Below are positions 1 through 8,868 of a DNA stretch of 64,000 nucleotides, in pieces. This DNA is from Chloroflexi bacterium AL-N1 (GTDB lineage: Bacteria > Chloroflexota > Chloroflexia > Chloroflexales > Roseiflexaceae): NCBI GenBank assembly GCA_013122435.1, contig WYDT01000012.1, positions 1-64,000 of the forward strand, read 5' to 3'. Each line of letters begins with the position of its first letter. Within the stretch, counting starts at the first letter, position 1. The position numbers and the translations under genes were made by a program. The notes under the pieces were generated by a model. That model saw only the letters and a program-made list of their open reading frames with translations. It ran no database searches and was not told where the DNA came from.

Positions 1-995
1 CGGTCGTAACTCGACAACAGCCACCAACAACCTGCCATACCAAGTTAACAATGCCCTAGGTGTGGGGCAGGCAGCACCGATCCCTTTGGCTTCATCAGCG
101 CACTACACGATGGCGACCTGGTGCATCTCAGAGCACGCTGGTATCATACTAATATCGGTACGTTTACATCCCGCAACCCGTTTGCGGGCTTTGACACGCA
201 GCCCTATAGTTTGCACCCGTATCAGTATGCGTACAGCAACCCCGTCCTCTTGACGGACCCAAGTGAGGAGGTGGCTGGGGCACTGACTATCGGTGGGACA
301 GCGGTATCGGCTGGTATTTGTGCCAGATCTGTCGTGTGTGGCATTGTGGCGGGCGTGGTCATCGTTGCGGCGGCCGCCGGGACGGACTACATGGCCTGTC
401 AGAATGAGGTGTTGATCTGTCAGGATGAGACTACCCCAACGAGCAAGCAGCGCATCGAGGCAGGGGCGGCCTCGGCGTCACCTCGCCACACGAGGAACCA
501 TACCCCGGCTTCGGTCACTCCGCCATCACCACCGATGACGCTACCACAAGAATTCCCCCTGAGACGATACCACACAGCACGCCGTGGGACATGGACAAAT
601 CGCTGGTATGTACGCAAGAGGAGTTGCTGGACACTATTGATGGTCTGTCCATACCTCCACCGTTTTCTGAGCATGAGGCTCTCACTATGCGAGTATTGAT
701 GGCGCAAGGAAGACTCCAACAAACGGCAGACGGACAAACATTTTGTAAATATTGTCACGATGAAGCTTTGAGGATTGCACAGGTGCGTGGACTTCGTAAC
801 GCCATGCTTGATGATGGGACAACAGGGAAATTCAACCCATCGTACCAACGCTATGGAGCGGATGCACATACGAATCATTATGCGGTCAGGAATCCTGATG
901 GCACAATTACTGATATTACGATTCTGCTCAACATCGCTGCATATAGTACTGGCAGGGGAGATATTGAGGCCTCTCAGAAGAGTTCCCAGGGTTGA
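1..995 (+). pseudogene. Decayed RHS-repeat protein C-terminus with possible papain-fold toxin tip
   Basis: This is the 3' part of an RHS polymorphic-toxin gene that begins before the window and is broken by frameshifts. One frame is open from base 2 to about 60. The RHS core signature then reads in the next frame from about 85 to 265 (LRARWY, then NPFAGFD, YQYAYSNP and a DPS ending), where the normal core ends in NP-x-DPSG. A hydrophobic stretch follows (about 280-390). The frame then changes again near 430-480. The tip, read from about 483 to 995, contains PYPGFGHSAI, a CKYC pair, a following His (HTNHYAV) and TDITILLN. The Cys/His/Asp order loosely resembles papain-fold toxin domains, but that is a weak inference. 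Frame 1 has stops at 7 and 46, so at least two frameshifts are needed and the gene is unlikely to work. Confidence 0.7.
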
Positions 996-1093
996 TGCCA
1001 CTTGCGCCGTATGATACCTTTGATCCTGAAGGCTATGATATTCTGATGGATATATTGCAGCAACTTCATGTTCGCAAATATGGTAGGCGATGA
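995..1093 (+). CDS. Tiny ORF overlapping the RHS tip stop codon (32 aa)
   Basis: This short frame starts on an ATG sharing bases with the TGA of the RHS tip (TGATG at 993-997) and runs 32 residues, beginning MPLAPYDTFDPEGYDILMD. The stop-start overlap suggests translational coupling, and the place after an RHS tip is where an immunity gene usually sits. It is far too short for a known immunity family, so it could be a truncated remnant. No domain was recognised. Confidence 0.25.
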   Translation: MPLAPYDTFDPEGYDILMDILQQLHVRKYGRR

Positions 1094-1182
1094 TGCTGTA
1101 TGTAACACATAAAGATTGCCGTACAGGAATGAAGTCTTGTACTGTGTGTATAGTAACTTACAGAATCACACGAGGTGCCATT

Positions 1183-1698
1183 ATGCCGGACAAACAACAC
1201 TGCAAAATTGCGCTAGCTGGGGCACCCATGGTAGGGAAAACCATGCTCCTGTACGGCTTGGAGCGTCAGAACCCACAAAGTCGGCTCACAGTCGATGCTG
1301 ATGAAACCAAGCGCATTATCGATTTGGATATCCCCCTTCCACACTAGCATCTCTGTGTCACAATCGCGTCTGGTGCCTTTGTCAATGACACCGTTATTCC
1401 GACTGTGTTAACTGGTGCAACTATGGTCGTCTGTGTGATACGGCATCCATGAACAGTACCCTGCAGCACAAGTCTTTTGGAAGGTATGTCACCTGTGCGG
1501 TGCAGGTCGGGGCCCATTGGGAATGATGTTCCCTGGCTCTTTGTACTTAATAAACTTGACCTCGTTGATCAAAACCCACTTCTGGAGCACGTTCTCCCTC
1601 ACTTCCACGATACGATTATCCGTTGTGTTGCAACCAAAGACCAAGAGATAGACGTATTCTGGCAGCGAATTCTGGCGGTGGTGGGATCGCGTTCATAG
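1183..1698 (+). pseudogene. Broken small Ras-like GTPase
   Basis: The frame opening at 1183 has a P-loop (GAPMVGKT, G1 motif) about 12 residues in. It ends in a typical small-GTPase C-terminal half with the G4 motif NKLD (about 1549-1560) and a GTPase-like tail. In between, the same frame carries TAG at 1345 and TGA at 1450. Between about 1451 and 1510 the sensible reading moves to another frame (EQYPAAQVFWKVCHLC), then returns. The gene therefore has a stop plus compensating frameshifts and is a pseudogene. Small GTPases of this kind often serve regulatory roles in Chloroflexota and Myxococcota, but no partner such as a roadblock protein is visible here. Confidence 0.65.
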
Positions 1699-1799
1699 GC
1701 ATTAATATGGACGACAGTGATGTTAATGATAGCGTCGGTGTCGTCCATTCTGGTCCAATCGTTACTCAGGCTTGCCACTTTCCTTGCGGGTACCCAGGG

Positions 1800-2110
1800 T
1801 GCAACGTCTGGACCGGGGAGCACGAGGGTGGCGGCCCACCCGCGCAAGAAGCCACGCTCAGGCAAGCCACCACACCGACGGCGGACGGCCGTACAATGCC
1901 GCCAATGTGGTCGTCAGGTTGATCTATGATAATGCCGGGAACCTGCTCAACGACGGTACTTTCACGTATACACCTACGATGCCCTGGGACGGCTCACCCA
2001 GCAGGGTGGCACCAGTTACCGCTACAATGGCGATGGCGTGCTCGTAGGGCGCAGCACTACCAGCGGGGTTCAAAGGGGCGAGGTGTGGGGCGCAGCGCCC
2101 ACATCCTGAT
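1800..2110 (+). pseudogene. RHS/YD-repeat fragment
   Basis: Part of an RHS protein is recognisable: DGGRPYNAAN, then LIYDNAGNLLNDGTFTY, and after a one-base frameshift near 1967 the classic YDALGRLTQQGG and SYRYNGDGVLVG. These are two YD repeats of the RHS shell. There is no start, no core signature and no downstream toxin, and the frame ends soon after GEVWGAAPTS near 2108. It is probably a separate scrap or a rearranged piece of the same decayed RHS locus as the one at the window start. Confidence 0.7.
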
Positions 2111-2338
2111 GACACTATCATGCTACTTTAAGATACAAGACCCACACACAACCTATCTCAAAGAACATCCATCAGAACATAATGACTTTGACAGAGCCGT
2201 CAGGCGTGGTATGATTGCGCTACCAAAATAGTTGTAGCCATATTGACCGCTCCTGGATCTACTGCGGACATATCGGTTTGCTATCAAACGCCAAACGTGC
2301 CTGGACGATGATATACACTATCATGAAAGGGATACACT
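2111..2338. other. Gene-free stretch upstream of the FAH gene
   Basis: No convincing gene is seen. A small inverted repeat (ATGATA, TACAC spacer, TATCAT; 2308-2324) lies just before the ribosome-binding site (GAAAGGGA) of the next gene and could be an operator. A short open frame to 2231 is continuous with the RHS debris and is not supported as a gene. Confidence 0.4.
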
Positions 2339-3376
2339 ATGCAATTCGTAAGTTTCAACTATGGTGACACGTTTCCGCGAGCCGGTATACGTTTGAGCAA
2401 TGTCGTCATCGATCTGGCTGCTGCCGCACCACTGGCATTCGAGACCATGGAAGACGTTCGCTGGGAATTGCTCGACATTCTCGCTGGACAACCGGACGGT
2501 ATGGGCATGGATGGTGCTGTTGAGATCGCCGCCGCCGTATTGGATCAGCTCGGTATTGCCAGTGCTGATGAGTTAGATACGAACATAGACACCAACGGTG
2601 GGAGCGACAGCAGCTTTGGTGATGTGCTCTCGATTGGCGGGATCGAGATGGTGTTGCCCATGAGCAAAGTCCGGCTCCTGGCCCCACTGCCACGCCCATC
2701 CAGTATGCGCGACTTTTATGCATTTGAGGAACATGTATCAACAGCGGCACGCAACCTGGGACGCCACGTACCCACAGCCTGGTACGAAATCCCAACCTTT
2801 TACTTTACCAACCACACCGCTGTGTACGGCCCTGACGACGACATCCCCATGCCACGCACCAAAGCCCTCGATTACGAGTTGGAGATTGCGTGTGTGATCG
2901 GGCGCACGGGCCGTGATATTACCGAAGAAGATGCCGAAAACTATATCGCAGGCTACACGATTATGAACGACTGGAGTGCCCGCGACGTGCAACGTGAGGA
3001 GATGTCGATTGGTCTTGGTCCGGCCAAAGGCAAAGACTTTGCCACCTCACTCGGTCCGGCGCTCGTCACGCTCGACGAATTAGAACCCTATGCGCTGAAC
3101 GACGGACGGCATCATCTCGAAATGGTCGCTCGTGTCAACAGTGTCGAGCGCTCCCGTGGCACCCTGCGCGACATCTACTACAACTTTGCCCAGATGATCG
3201 CCTACGCCTCACGTGATGTCACACTGTATCCCGGCGATGTGCTGGGCAGCGGTACCGTCGGCACAGGATGTCTGCTCGAAACAACTGGCGCTCAGGGTCC
3301 ATGGCTTACAGCAGGCGATGTGGTCGAACTAGAGATCACTGGTTTAGGTGTATTACGTAATCAGGTTGTTGCATGA
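2339..3376 (+). CDS. Fumarylacetoacetate hydrolase (FAH) family protein
   Basis: This 345-aa protein of the FAH superfamily comprises metal-dependent hydrolases and decarboxylases that act on beta-keto acids, as in aromatic catabolism. The N-terminal half (1-130) is the variable cap. The C-terminal half carries the family core: DYELEIACVIG around residues 180-190, IMNDWSARDVQ around 210-220, GPAKGKDFATSLGP around 227-240 and GSGTVGTGC near 302. The DWSARD and GKDFATS motifs are close to those of true fumarylacetoacetases, but substrate cannot be assigned. The ATG follows a GAAAGGGA site. Its stop overlaps the start of the next gene by 4 bp (ATGA), so the two are co-translated. No other tyrosine-degradation genes are nearby. 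Confidence 0.85.
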   Translation: MQFVSFNYGDTFPRAGIRLSNVVIDLAAAAPLAFETMEDVRWELLDILAGQPDGMGMDGAVEIAAAVLDQLGIASADELDTNIDTNGGSDSSFGDVLSIGGIEMVLPMSKVRLLAPLPRPSSMRDFYAFEEHVSTAARNLGRHVPTAWYEIPTFYFTNHTAVYGPDDDIPMPRTKALDYELEIACVIGRTGRDITEEDAENYIAGYTIMNDWSARDVQREEMSIGLGPAKGKDFATSLGPALVTLDELEPYALNDGRHHLEMVARVNSVERSRGTLRDIYYNFAQMIAYASRDVTLYPGDVLGSGTVGTGCLLETTGAQGPWLTAGDVVELEITGLGVLRNQVVA

Positions 3377-5613
3377 CCGTGACCCGTACTCAACAACGAA
3401 CATCAGCAGCTTCGCGCACCTGGAGGGACAGACTCCGGGAGCGCTGGTCAGAACTCCAACTCGTTGTTGCAGTACTCGTCATCGCTGGTGCGGGGGCATG
3501 GCTGGCTCATAGGTGGCAGGTCCCCCCACACTGTGACGTTGGCATAGAAGCAGATCTTGGGTGTACACGTGGTTTCGAGTCGCGGGAGCAGGACAACTAC
3601 GGCACCTTTCGCTGGACCGATGACTCAGCGGCGATCCACTTCTCCGGGGCCGGGTATGGTGCTACGCAGATTGTCGAAGTAGTGCTGGCAGCCCCACGTT
3701 CACCCGAAGCAGAGCCTGTTGTTGCCAGCCTGAGTATTGGTGACCAGCAGCTTTCGTTCACACCCGATGCAGTACCACGACGTTATCAGTTATTCGTTCC
3801 TGCCCAGGCGCTGTCTGGTGACAGCACAACTATTCAACTCGACAGCACCACCTTTGCACCGAGCAGTTCCCGCCACCTTGGCCTTGTCGTCTACGAGGCC
3901 ATCATGCGCCCGGCCAGTGGAAACACCACGACCATTCCAGGGATGTTTGTACTGCTGATGGTAAGCACCATTGGCCTTTCAACCCTGGCTGTCGTGCGCC
4001 ACCTCCAATCGACAAGCACCACACCGTGGCTACGTGCGCGATGGCTGACATTGCTCTGCGCTATCATATCGATTGGTGCGACAGTGCCGCTCATAGCGAT
4101 CTGGCCAGACCGCACGATACCCTTTTTCCCTGCGCTGATACCGCTGCTTGGCCTCACCACATTCCTGACGATTCGCTCACAGGCATTTGTGCTGTTGCTT
4201 TTCCCACCTGTGTGGCTTGCACTCATCGGCAATGGATTGATCGACGGGGCCATTGTGTTTGGCATGGTGCCGCGCCCCTGGATTGCCGCATGTGTCATGG
4301 CACAGGCCGCACTCACGATCTGGACGATCTGGCAGGCAACAAGTGACAAACGGGATCACCCATGGGTGAAGAGTGGGTCAGCCCCGACACTGGCAGCCCT
4401 CCTAATTGTGACGTTTGCCGTGCGAATCATCGCTCAGGCGCTGCGTTTGCTGGCTGGGCGTGGTGCCAGCGACCCCGATACCGAGCTGTTCTACGCATAT
4501 GGGCGTGCTACCATCGAACTGGGCACACCGGTTGTCGAGTATCCTTCTGGCGCATTGTTACCCTGGGCATTGTTAGCGCTCCCCGACAGCCGCGAACTAT
4601 TCGCCCTGTTGCTGCCTTTGCTCAACCTTGCCTGTGACATGGCTATCGTCTGGGGCATCTGGCTGCTTGGCCGCCATAGCACGACCAACTCAACGACACA
4701 TGCAGCCACAGCCAAAGTTGGCACGATGTTTGCGCTCTGCTATGCGCTGTCACCGTTGCTCTTGCCCTTCTGGTATAGCAAATACGACTCGCTCCCTGCC
4801 GCGCTGCTGGTGCTCGGGATGGCTGCCTTTGTGCTACAACGACCGGGCTGGGCCGGAGTAGCGCTTGGTCTGGGCGGGGCCGTAAAGTGGGTACCCTGGC
4901 TGGCGGCTCCCTTTCTGGTCTGGGCACTCCTCCGTCCGGCTACCCAAAACAAGCCACAGTGGCGCGGGATAGGTTGGTTCATCGGTGGATTCGTCGGTAC
5001 GATTGTGGCTTGCTCTCTACCCTTTGCCTTGCACAACCTCGAGAACTTTCTGATGCCCTACACTTTGCAGGGCGGTCGATCCATGATCGGTGAGAGCATC
5101 TGGTTTCCGCTGGCGCTGCTCTTCGACCCCGGATTACTGAACGACCTGCCCGCACCATGGTCGAGCGTACCTGATGCGGCGATTCCCAATGCCGTGATGG
5201 TGGGGGTGCAGGTTATCACACTGGGGACACTGGCACTCCTCCAGATGACTCTACCAACCACCCCTGAGCGCACAATGGTGCTGGCATCATTGGCTGCCAT
5301 ATCCTTCCTGTTGCTCAATCGGGTCTTTAGTCCCCAGTATGTTTTAATCCTTTCTGCTGGTATACTCGCCGCTGCCGCCGCAATCCGTGTCAACCAGGTG
5401 CGGACGGTAGTAGGGTGTGTGGCGATCATGCAGGCCATGAATCTGCTGATATGGCCCAATCTGGTACCATACTGGCTCATCACCTCGATTGTGATGTTTA
5501 GTTGTGGAGTCTTCCTCACCGTGATACTGATCGTATGGGCGGTACGCAATGACCTATCCTGGCGACGCACGCCATATGCTTTTGACGAAGCCGCCCCCGC
5601 TAAAGAGCGTTAG
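3373..5613 (+). CDS. Polytopic membrane glycosyltransferase, GT87/DUF2029-like
   Basis: This 746-aa protein has an N-terminal membrane anchor (about 28-46) and a beta-rich, probably extracytoplasmic domain (about 50-185). About ten or more hydrophobic helices follow. The stretch around 370-430 (DTELFYAYGRATIELG, then VEYPSGALLPWALLAL) and the SKYDSLPAALLVLG and GGAVKWVPWLAAPFL region resemble GT87/DUF2029 polyprenyl-sugar-dependent mannosyltransferases, which use lipid-linked sugar donors on the outer face of the membrane. It overlaps the FAH gene by 4 bp and is 13 bp from the glycosidase lipoprotein, so the three form one operon. The family is inferred from its overall pattern and the acceptor is unknown. 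Confidence 0.6.
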   Translation: MTVTRTQQRTSAASRTWRDRLRERWSELQLVVAVLVIAGAGAWLAHRWQVPPHCDVGIEADLGCTRGFESREQDNYGTFRWTDDSAAIHFSGAGYGATQIVEVVLAAPRSPEAEPVVASLSIGDQQLSFTPDAVPRRYQLFVPAQALSGDSTTIQLDSTTFAPSSSRHLGLVVYEAIMRPASGNTTTIPGMFVLLMVSTIGLSTLAVVRHLQSTSTTPWLRARWLTLLCAIISIGATVPLIAIWPDRTIPFFPALIPLLGLTTFLTIRSQAFVLLLFPPVWLALIGNGLIDGAIVFGMVPRPWIAACVMAQAALTIWTIWQATSDKRDHPWVKSGSAPTLAALLIVTFAVRIIAQALRLLAGRGASDPDTELFYAYGRATIELGTPVVEYPSGALLPWALLALPDSRELFALLLPLLNLACDMAIVWGIWLLGRHSTTNSTTHAATAKVGTMFALCYALSPLLLPFWYSKYDSLPAALLVLGMAAFVLQRPGWAGVALGLGGAVKWVPWLAAPFLVWALLRPATQNKPQWRGIGWFIGGFVGTIVACSLPFALHNLENFLMPYTLQGGRSMIGESIWFPLALLFDPGLLNDLPAPWSSVPDAAIPNAVMVGVQVITLGTLALLQMTLPTTPERTMVLASLAAISFLLLNRVFSPQYVLILSAGILAAAAAIRVNQVRTVVGCVAIMQAMNLLIWPNLVPYWLITSIVMFSCGVFLTVILIVWAVRNDLSWRRTPYAFDEAAPAKER

Positions 5614-5626
5614 ATCGTGAGAATGC

Positions 5627-7825
5627 ATGCTACATAGTCGTTTTTTTCATACCCGTCGTATGGTTCAACTTGGCATTGTGGTCCTGCTGTGTATAAGCGC
5701 CATCAGTTGTCAGAGCGAACCAGAGTCCAATACCGTTCCAACCTTTCCTGATACAGAATATATTCTTGAAGGCGAATTTCTCACCTTCTGGCAACGCAAT
5801 GATGGTGAGCAAGCACTCGGCCCACCCATTAGTGCTCCACTATGGCTCGATGGTAATGAGGTACAGTTTTTCACCAACGCCCGCCTCAATCTTGCATCGA
5901 ATCGGGTGGTCAAAACTGACCTGACTGACGGCTGGCAGACAACGCTCCCAACCGACCTTTTCGGGCATCAGGTCGCCACGCAGCAGGTAACCATGGAAGC
6001 CCCTGATCAGGCGGAACCACTGGTGCCTATCAGCGTCACACTCGCGACTCCTGAGTACAGCGGCCCGGTTGAGCTACGATTGTACGATAGCCGTGCAGAG
6101 ATGACTGGCAGTTGGCAGGTCGAGGCACAGGATGGTCTGGCCGAGGTGATGGTCGAAGGGCGTGGCGCATTAGGTCCCCAACAGGCGATTGCGTTCATCG
6201 ATGATCAGATCGCCGGGGCTACGACAGCACTATTTGAACTCAATGCCCAGACGCTGATCGAGACCGGACAGCCGCGCTTCGACACGTTCTATTCTAAGGT
6301 CAAAGCGTTTATGGAACAAAACACAATGACCTATGACATCAATGGCGAACAGGTCCATGGCTATCGCTCACCGGATAGTGCGTTGCTCTGGCTCCGCGAT
6401 CATGCGTATCAGGCAAGGGGCTTCCGCTACTTCGAGCAGGACATGACCAGCCTGATCGATGGCTTTCGGCGTGAACAACGCCCCGATGGCAGCTTTCCAG
6501 ATTATCTGGCTCGACCCGAGATCGGCATCCCGGCCGAGCGCATGGAAGTCGAGGCTGATGTCGAATACCTCTTTGTGCAGGCCGTCTACGAGGCGTGGCA
6601 GATCTCGGGTGATGATGCCTGGTTAGAGTCCAATCTTGATGCCATGCGGAAGGGCCTCATGTATTCGATGAGCGATCCGTTGCGCTGGGATGAGGATGTG
6701 CAACTGGTCAAGCGCCCGTTCACCATTGACACCTGGGATTTTGAGTATGGCCCGGCCACACGCAACCCGAACACCGGGCGACTGGCACCCCGCCACTGGA
6801 TTGACGACGATACGATCTGGGGCATCTTTCACGGTGATAATACTGGCCTGGCATTTGCACTGGAACTACTGGCACGTATTGAGACTCACTTTGGGAATGA
6901 AGCCGCAGCAGAGCGTTGGCGCACTGAAGCTGATGGCATTATGGACCGCTTGAACGACCTGAGTTGGAATGGTGACTTTTTCCTCCACCACGTCCAGATC
7001 CAGCAACCGATCTTTGATGTCCCTGGTGTCGATGAGTCACGCCAACTGAGCCTGTCGAACACCTACGCGCTCAACCGCGAAGTGTTGGAGCCAGAACAGA
7101 GCCGTGCTATCATCGAAGAGTACTTTCGTCGTTTTGAAGATCGTGGCGATACCTTTGCAGAATGGTATGGTATTGACCCGCCCTTTCCCTCGGGGAGCTA
7201 TGGCATGGCCGGACGCCCCGGCGAGGAACCCGGCGAATACCTCAACGGTGGAATTATGCCACTCGTCGGCGGAGAACTGGCGCGTGGGGCCTTCCAACAC
7301 GGAGCCGAGAACTATGGATTTAACATCCTCTGGCGCTACTTCTTCCTGATCGACACAACCGGCGAGAGCTACCTCTGGTACTATCCCGCAGGCAACCCCG
7401 GCAAATCAGGACCGGACACGCTTCCGACCGACGGATGGGGCTCCTCAGCGATGCTCGGCGCCTTGATTGAGGGAGCAGCAGGGATTGAAGACCGTGGAGT
7501 CGTGTACAATGATGTGCGCTTGAGCCCGCGCTGGAGCAGCCTTGATGACGTTACGGATGCGCGAGTCGTTGCACGCTACGCTGCGTCGGATGGCTATGTC
7601 GCGTATCAGTGGCAGCGGGGTGAGCGTACCCTCTCGCTCGATTTCACCAGCCCGGCGGAGCGCATACAGGTGCGGTTGATGTTACCACCAGGACAAAAAG
7701 AGGTTACCGAGGTCATGCTCGATGGCCAGCCACAGACTTATGAACTGGAAGATGTCTTTGGGAGTTGGTATATCATCTTTGAGGTTGAGCAGGGCAGCGG
7801 CACGGTCGAAGTAGCACTGTCCTAA
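5627..7825 (+). CDS. Lipoprotein with six-hairpin glycosidase-type domain
   Basis: This 732-aa exported lipoprotein has a basic N-terminus, a hydrophobic helix and a lipobox (LCISAISC, about residues 22-29), then a Ser/Glu linker. A beta-rich N-terminal domain (about 45-215) precedes a long alpha-helical region (about 220-660) with the feel of (alpha/alpha)6 glycoside hydrolases: SALLWLRDHAYQARGFRYFE, REQRPDGSFPDYL, EVEADVEYLFVQAVYEAW and GWGSSAMLGALIEG. A small beta domain closes the protein. Acidic residues suitable for catalysis are present, but the GH family cannot be named. The position right after a GT87-like enzyme suggests trimming or turnover of a surface glycan. Confidence 0.6.
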   Translation: MLHSRFFHTRRMVQLGIVVLLCISAISCQSEPESNTVPTFPDTEYILEGEFLTFWQRNDGEQALGPPISAPLWLDGNEVQFFTNARLNLASNRVVKTDLTDGWQTTLPTDLFGHQVATQQVTMEAPDQAEPLVPISVTLATPEYSGPVELRLYDSRAEMTGSWQVEAQDGLAEVMVEGRGALGPQQAIAFIDDQIAGATTALFELNAQTLIETGQPRFDTFYSKVKAFMEQNTMTYDINGEQVHGYRSPDSALLWLRDHAYQARGFRYFEQDMTSLIDGFRREQRPDGSFPDYLARPEIGIPAERMEVEADVEYLFVQAVYEAWQISGDDAWLESNLDAMRKGLMYSMSDPLRWDEDVQLVKRPFTIDTWDFEYGPATRNPNTGRLAPRHWIDDDTIWGIFHGDNTGLAFALELLARIETHFGNEAAAERWRTEADGIMDRLNDLSWNGDFFLHHVQIQQPIFDVPGVDESRQLSLSNTYALNREVLEPEQSRAIIEEYFRRFEDRGDTFAEWYGIDPPFPSGSYGMAGRPGEEPGEYLNGGIMPLVGGELARGAFQHGAENYGFNILWRYFFLIDTTGESYLWYYPAGNPGKSGPDTLPTDGWGSSAMLGALIEGAAGIEDRGVVYNDVRLSPRWSSLDDVTDARVVARYAASDGYVAYQWQRGERTLSLDFTSPAERIQVRLMLPPGQKEVTEVMLDGQPQTYELEDVFGSWYIIFEVEQGSGTVEVALS

Positions 7826-8108
7826 CATAATAACAGTTACTTGTAATTTGTGAAGTATGCACCTTTGTGTAGGTAGATAAGTGTACTGGTGAAATAACAC
7901 AACAGAGAAGTCATGAAGAAGTCAGTCATCAGGATCTGCATGACTTGCTGTGAAGAACAAGAGTGACACAATTGAGGTGGTGTGGTAGCGCGATTGAGCT
8001 TGTAGGGATGCGACATCTGATTATCGCGCCAATCGAAGACATTTGACTTCGCCTCCCTGCTTGAAGCCAAATGCCTTTTGTGTAGTTCCGGTATTTTGTA
8101 GTAAGATG
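7826..8108. other. Intergenic stretch between convergent genes
   Basis: No gene is supported. The only open frame, on the minus strand, has no recognisable protein and reads through the stem-loop annotated at 8036-8077. A tRNA-like run (GTGGTAGCGC) was checked and has no TpsiC arm. Confidence 0.4.
8036..8077 (-). terminator. 15-bp stem-loop downstream of the 86-aa gene
   Basis: Read on the minus strand, 8077-8063 pairs with 8050-8036 over 15 positions, including two G-U pairs, around a 12-nt loop. It starts 32 nt after the stop of the minus-strand gene at 8109. There is no U-tract on that strand. On the plus strand it is followed by CCTTTTG, so it could serve the glycosidase operon from the other side. 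Confidence 0.45.
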
Positions 8109-8369
8109 TTACCGACGCTGCTGTTTTTCAGAAAGTACTGGGACGCTCTGCATGGTCAGTGTTGCATCCTGGGTTGGTGGGAATTCATGGCTCTCCATGA
8201 ATAAATGGACTCGCTCATCACCATAACAGTTACGCAATGCGTAAAAGCTGGTGTCGTCGGGCAATGGATAACCCAGATGCGTCTCGATCAGTTGACGTAG
8301 TTCGTCGTGTCCTAACACCACACGACGGACACGTGGATAGAGGAAATCATCTTCGGGTTGTTGAACCAT
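8109..8369 (-). CDS. Hypothetical 86-aa protein
   Basis: This short protein begins MVQQPEDDFLYPRVRRVVLG and includes LIETHLGYPLPDDTSFYALRN. The ATG is preceded by AAAGGGG at a good distance, which supports it being real. No domain, signal peptide or membrane segment is visible. It stands alone, divergent from the riboflavin operon and convergent with the glycosidase operon. Its function is unknown. Confidence 0.6.
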   Translation of the reverse strand: MVQQPEDDFLYPRVRRVVLGHDELRQLIETHLGYPLPDDTSFYALRNCYGDERVHLFMESHEFPPTQDATLTMQSVPVLSEKQQRR

Positions 8370-8543
8370 AATCAGACCCCTTTCGTCGTTTTTTTTCGAT
8401 AAGGTAAAATAAATATTAGCATATCATATGCCAGTACTTTTTACACATCATCGTAAATAACTATTTGTTAACAAATAATGGTTGTGAAATCTTTCTTTGA
8501 CGACTCTTACCTGTTGTGATATGTTTAGGATACACAATAGTTT

Positions 8544-8676
8544 GAATCTTCGGGGCATGGTGCAATTCCTGATCGGCGGTGATACACCTCGTGATGAGGT
8601 GACAAGCCCGCGAGCCATATGGCAGGATCTGGTGTGACTCCAGAGCCGACGGTATAGTCCGGATGGGAGAGGATTC
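8544..8676 (+). promoter_or_regulatory. FMN riboswitch (RFN element) upstream of ribD
   Basis: The aptamer matches the conserved RFN order. It starts with a closing helix (GAATC 8544-8548 with GATTC 8672-8676) and CTTCGGGGCA. Next come ATTCCTGATCGGCGGTGAT, GACAAGCCCGCGAGC, GATCTGGTGTGACTCCAGA, GCCGACGGTATAGTCCGGAT and GGGAGAGGATT. It lies about 190 nt before the ribD start and controls a complete riboflavin operon. FMN binding is known to switch such leaders off, by termination or by blocking translation. Here the RBS-proximal pairing described separately points to translational control, with no clear terminator before ribD. Confidence 0.95.
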
Positions 8677-8868
8677 AGATGACAGAGCTACGCCTATCGT
8701 TTGTGATAGGCTATTTGGAGCTATCGGCAATTGTCACTTGCAGAGCCGTTCGTTTGTCGTTGCAAGTAGGCATGTAAGGATAGTATCCTCTGCGTTGCTT
8801 CGCACCCCGTGTGTTATGTAATGCAGTGTCATCGTGTTGCCCCGAAGTTTATCTAAAGGGTCGTAGCG
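8677..8868 (+). promoter_or_regulatory. Expression platform of the FMN riboswitch
   Basis: After the aptamer come three hairpins: 8692-8711 (7-bp stem), 8736-8767 (7-bp stem, ACTTGCA/TGCAAGT) and 8777-8789 (6-bp stem). Then TGCCCCGAAG at 8838-8847 is perfectly complementary, over 10 nt, to 8548-8557, the first conserved strand of the aptamer. The ribD ribosome-binding site (AAAGGG, 8855-8860) follows within 8 nt. Pairing of the aptamer strand with 8838-8847 would destroy the aptamer, so the two folds exclude each other. When released, 8841-8843 (CCC) could weakly cover GGG of the RBS. The pairing is seen; the switching model is inferred. Confidence 0.65.

Noticed and set aside
420..1001. 193-aa minus-strand frame opposite the RHS remnant
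   Set aside because: The plus-strand RHS readings explain this region; the minus frame has no recognised domain.
7976..8034. tRNA-like GTGGTAGCGC run
   Set aside because: No anticodon arm or TpsiC arm of proper form, and no acceptor pairing was found.
7837..8070. 77-aa minus-strand ORF
   Set aside because: It reads through the stem-loop at 8036-8077, has no ribosome-binding site and looks like intergenic sequence.
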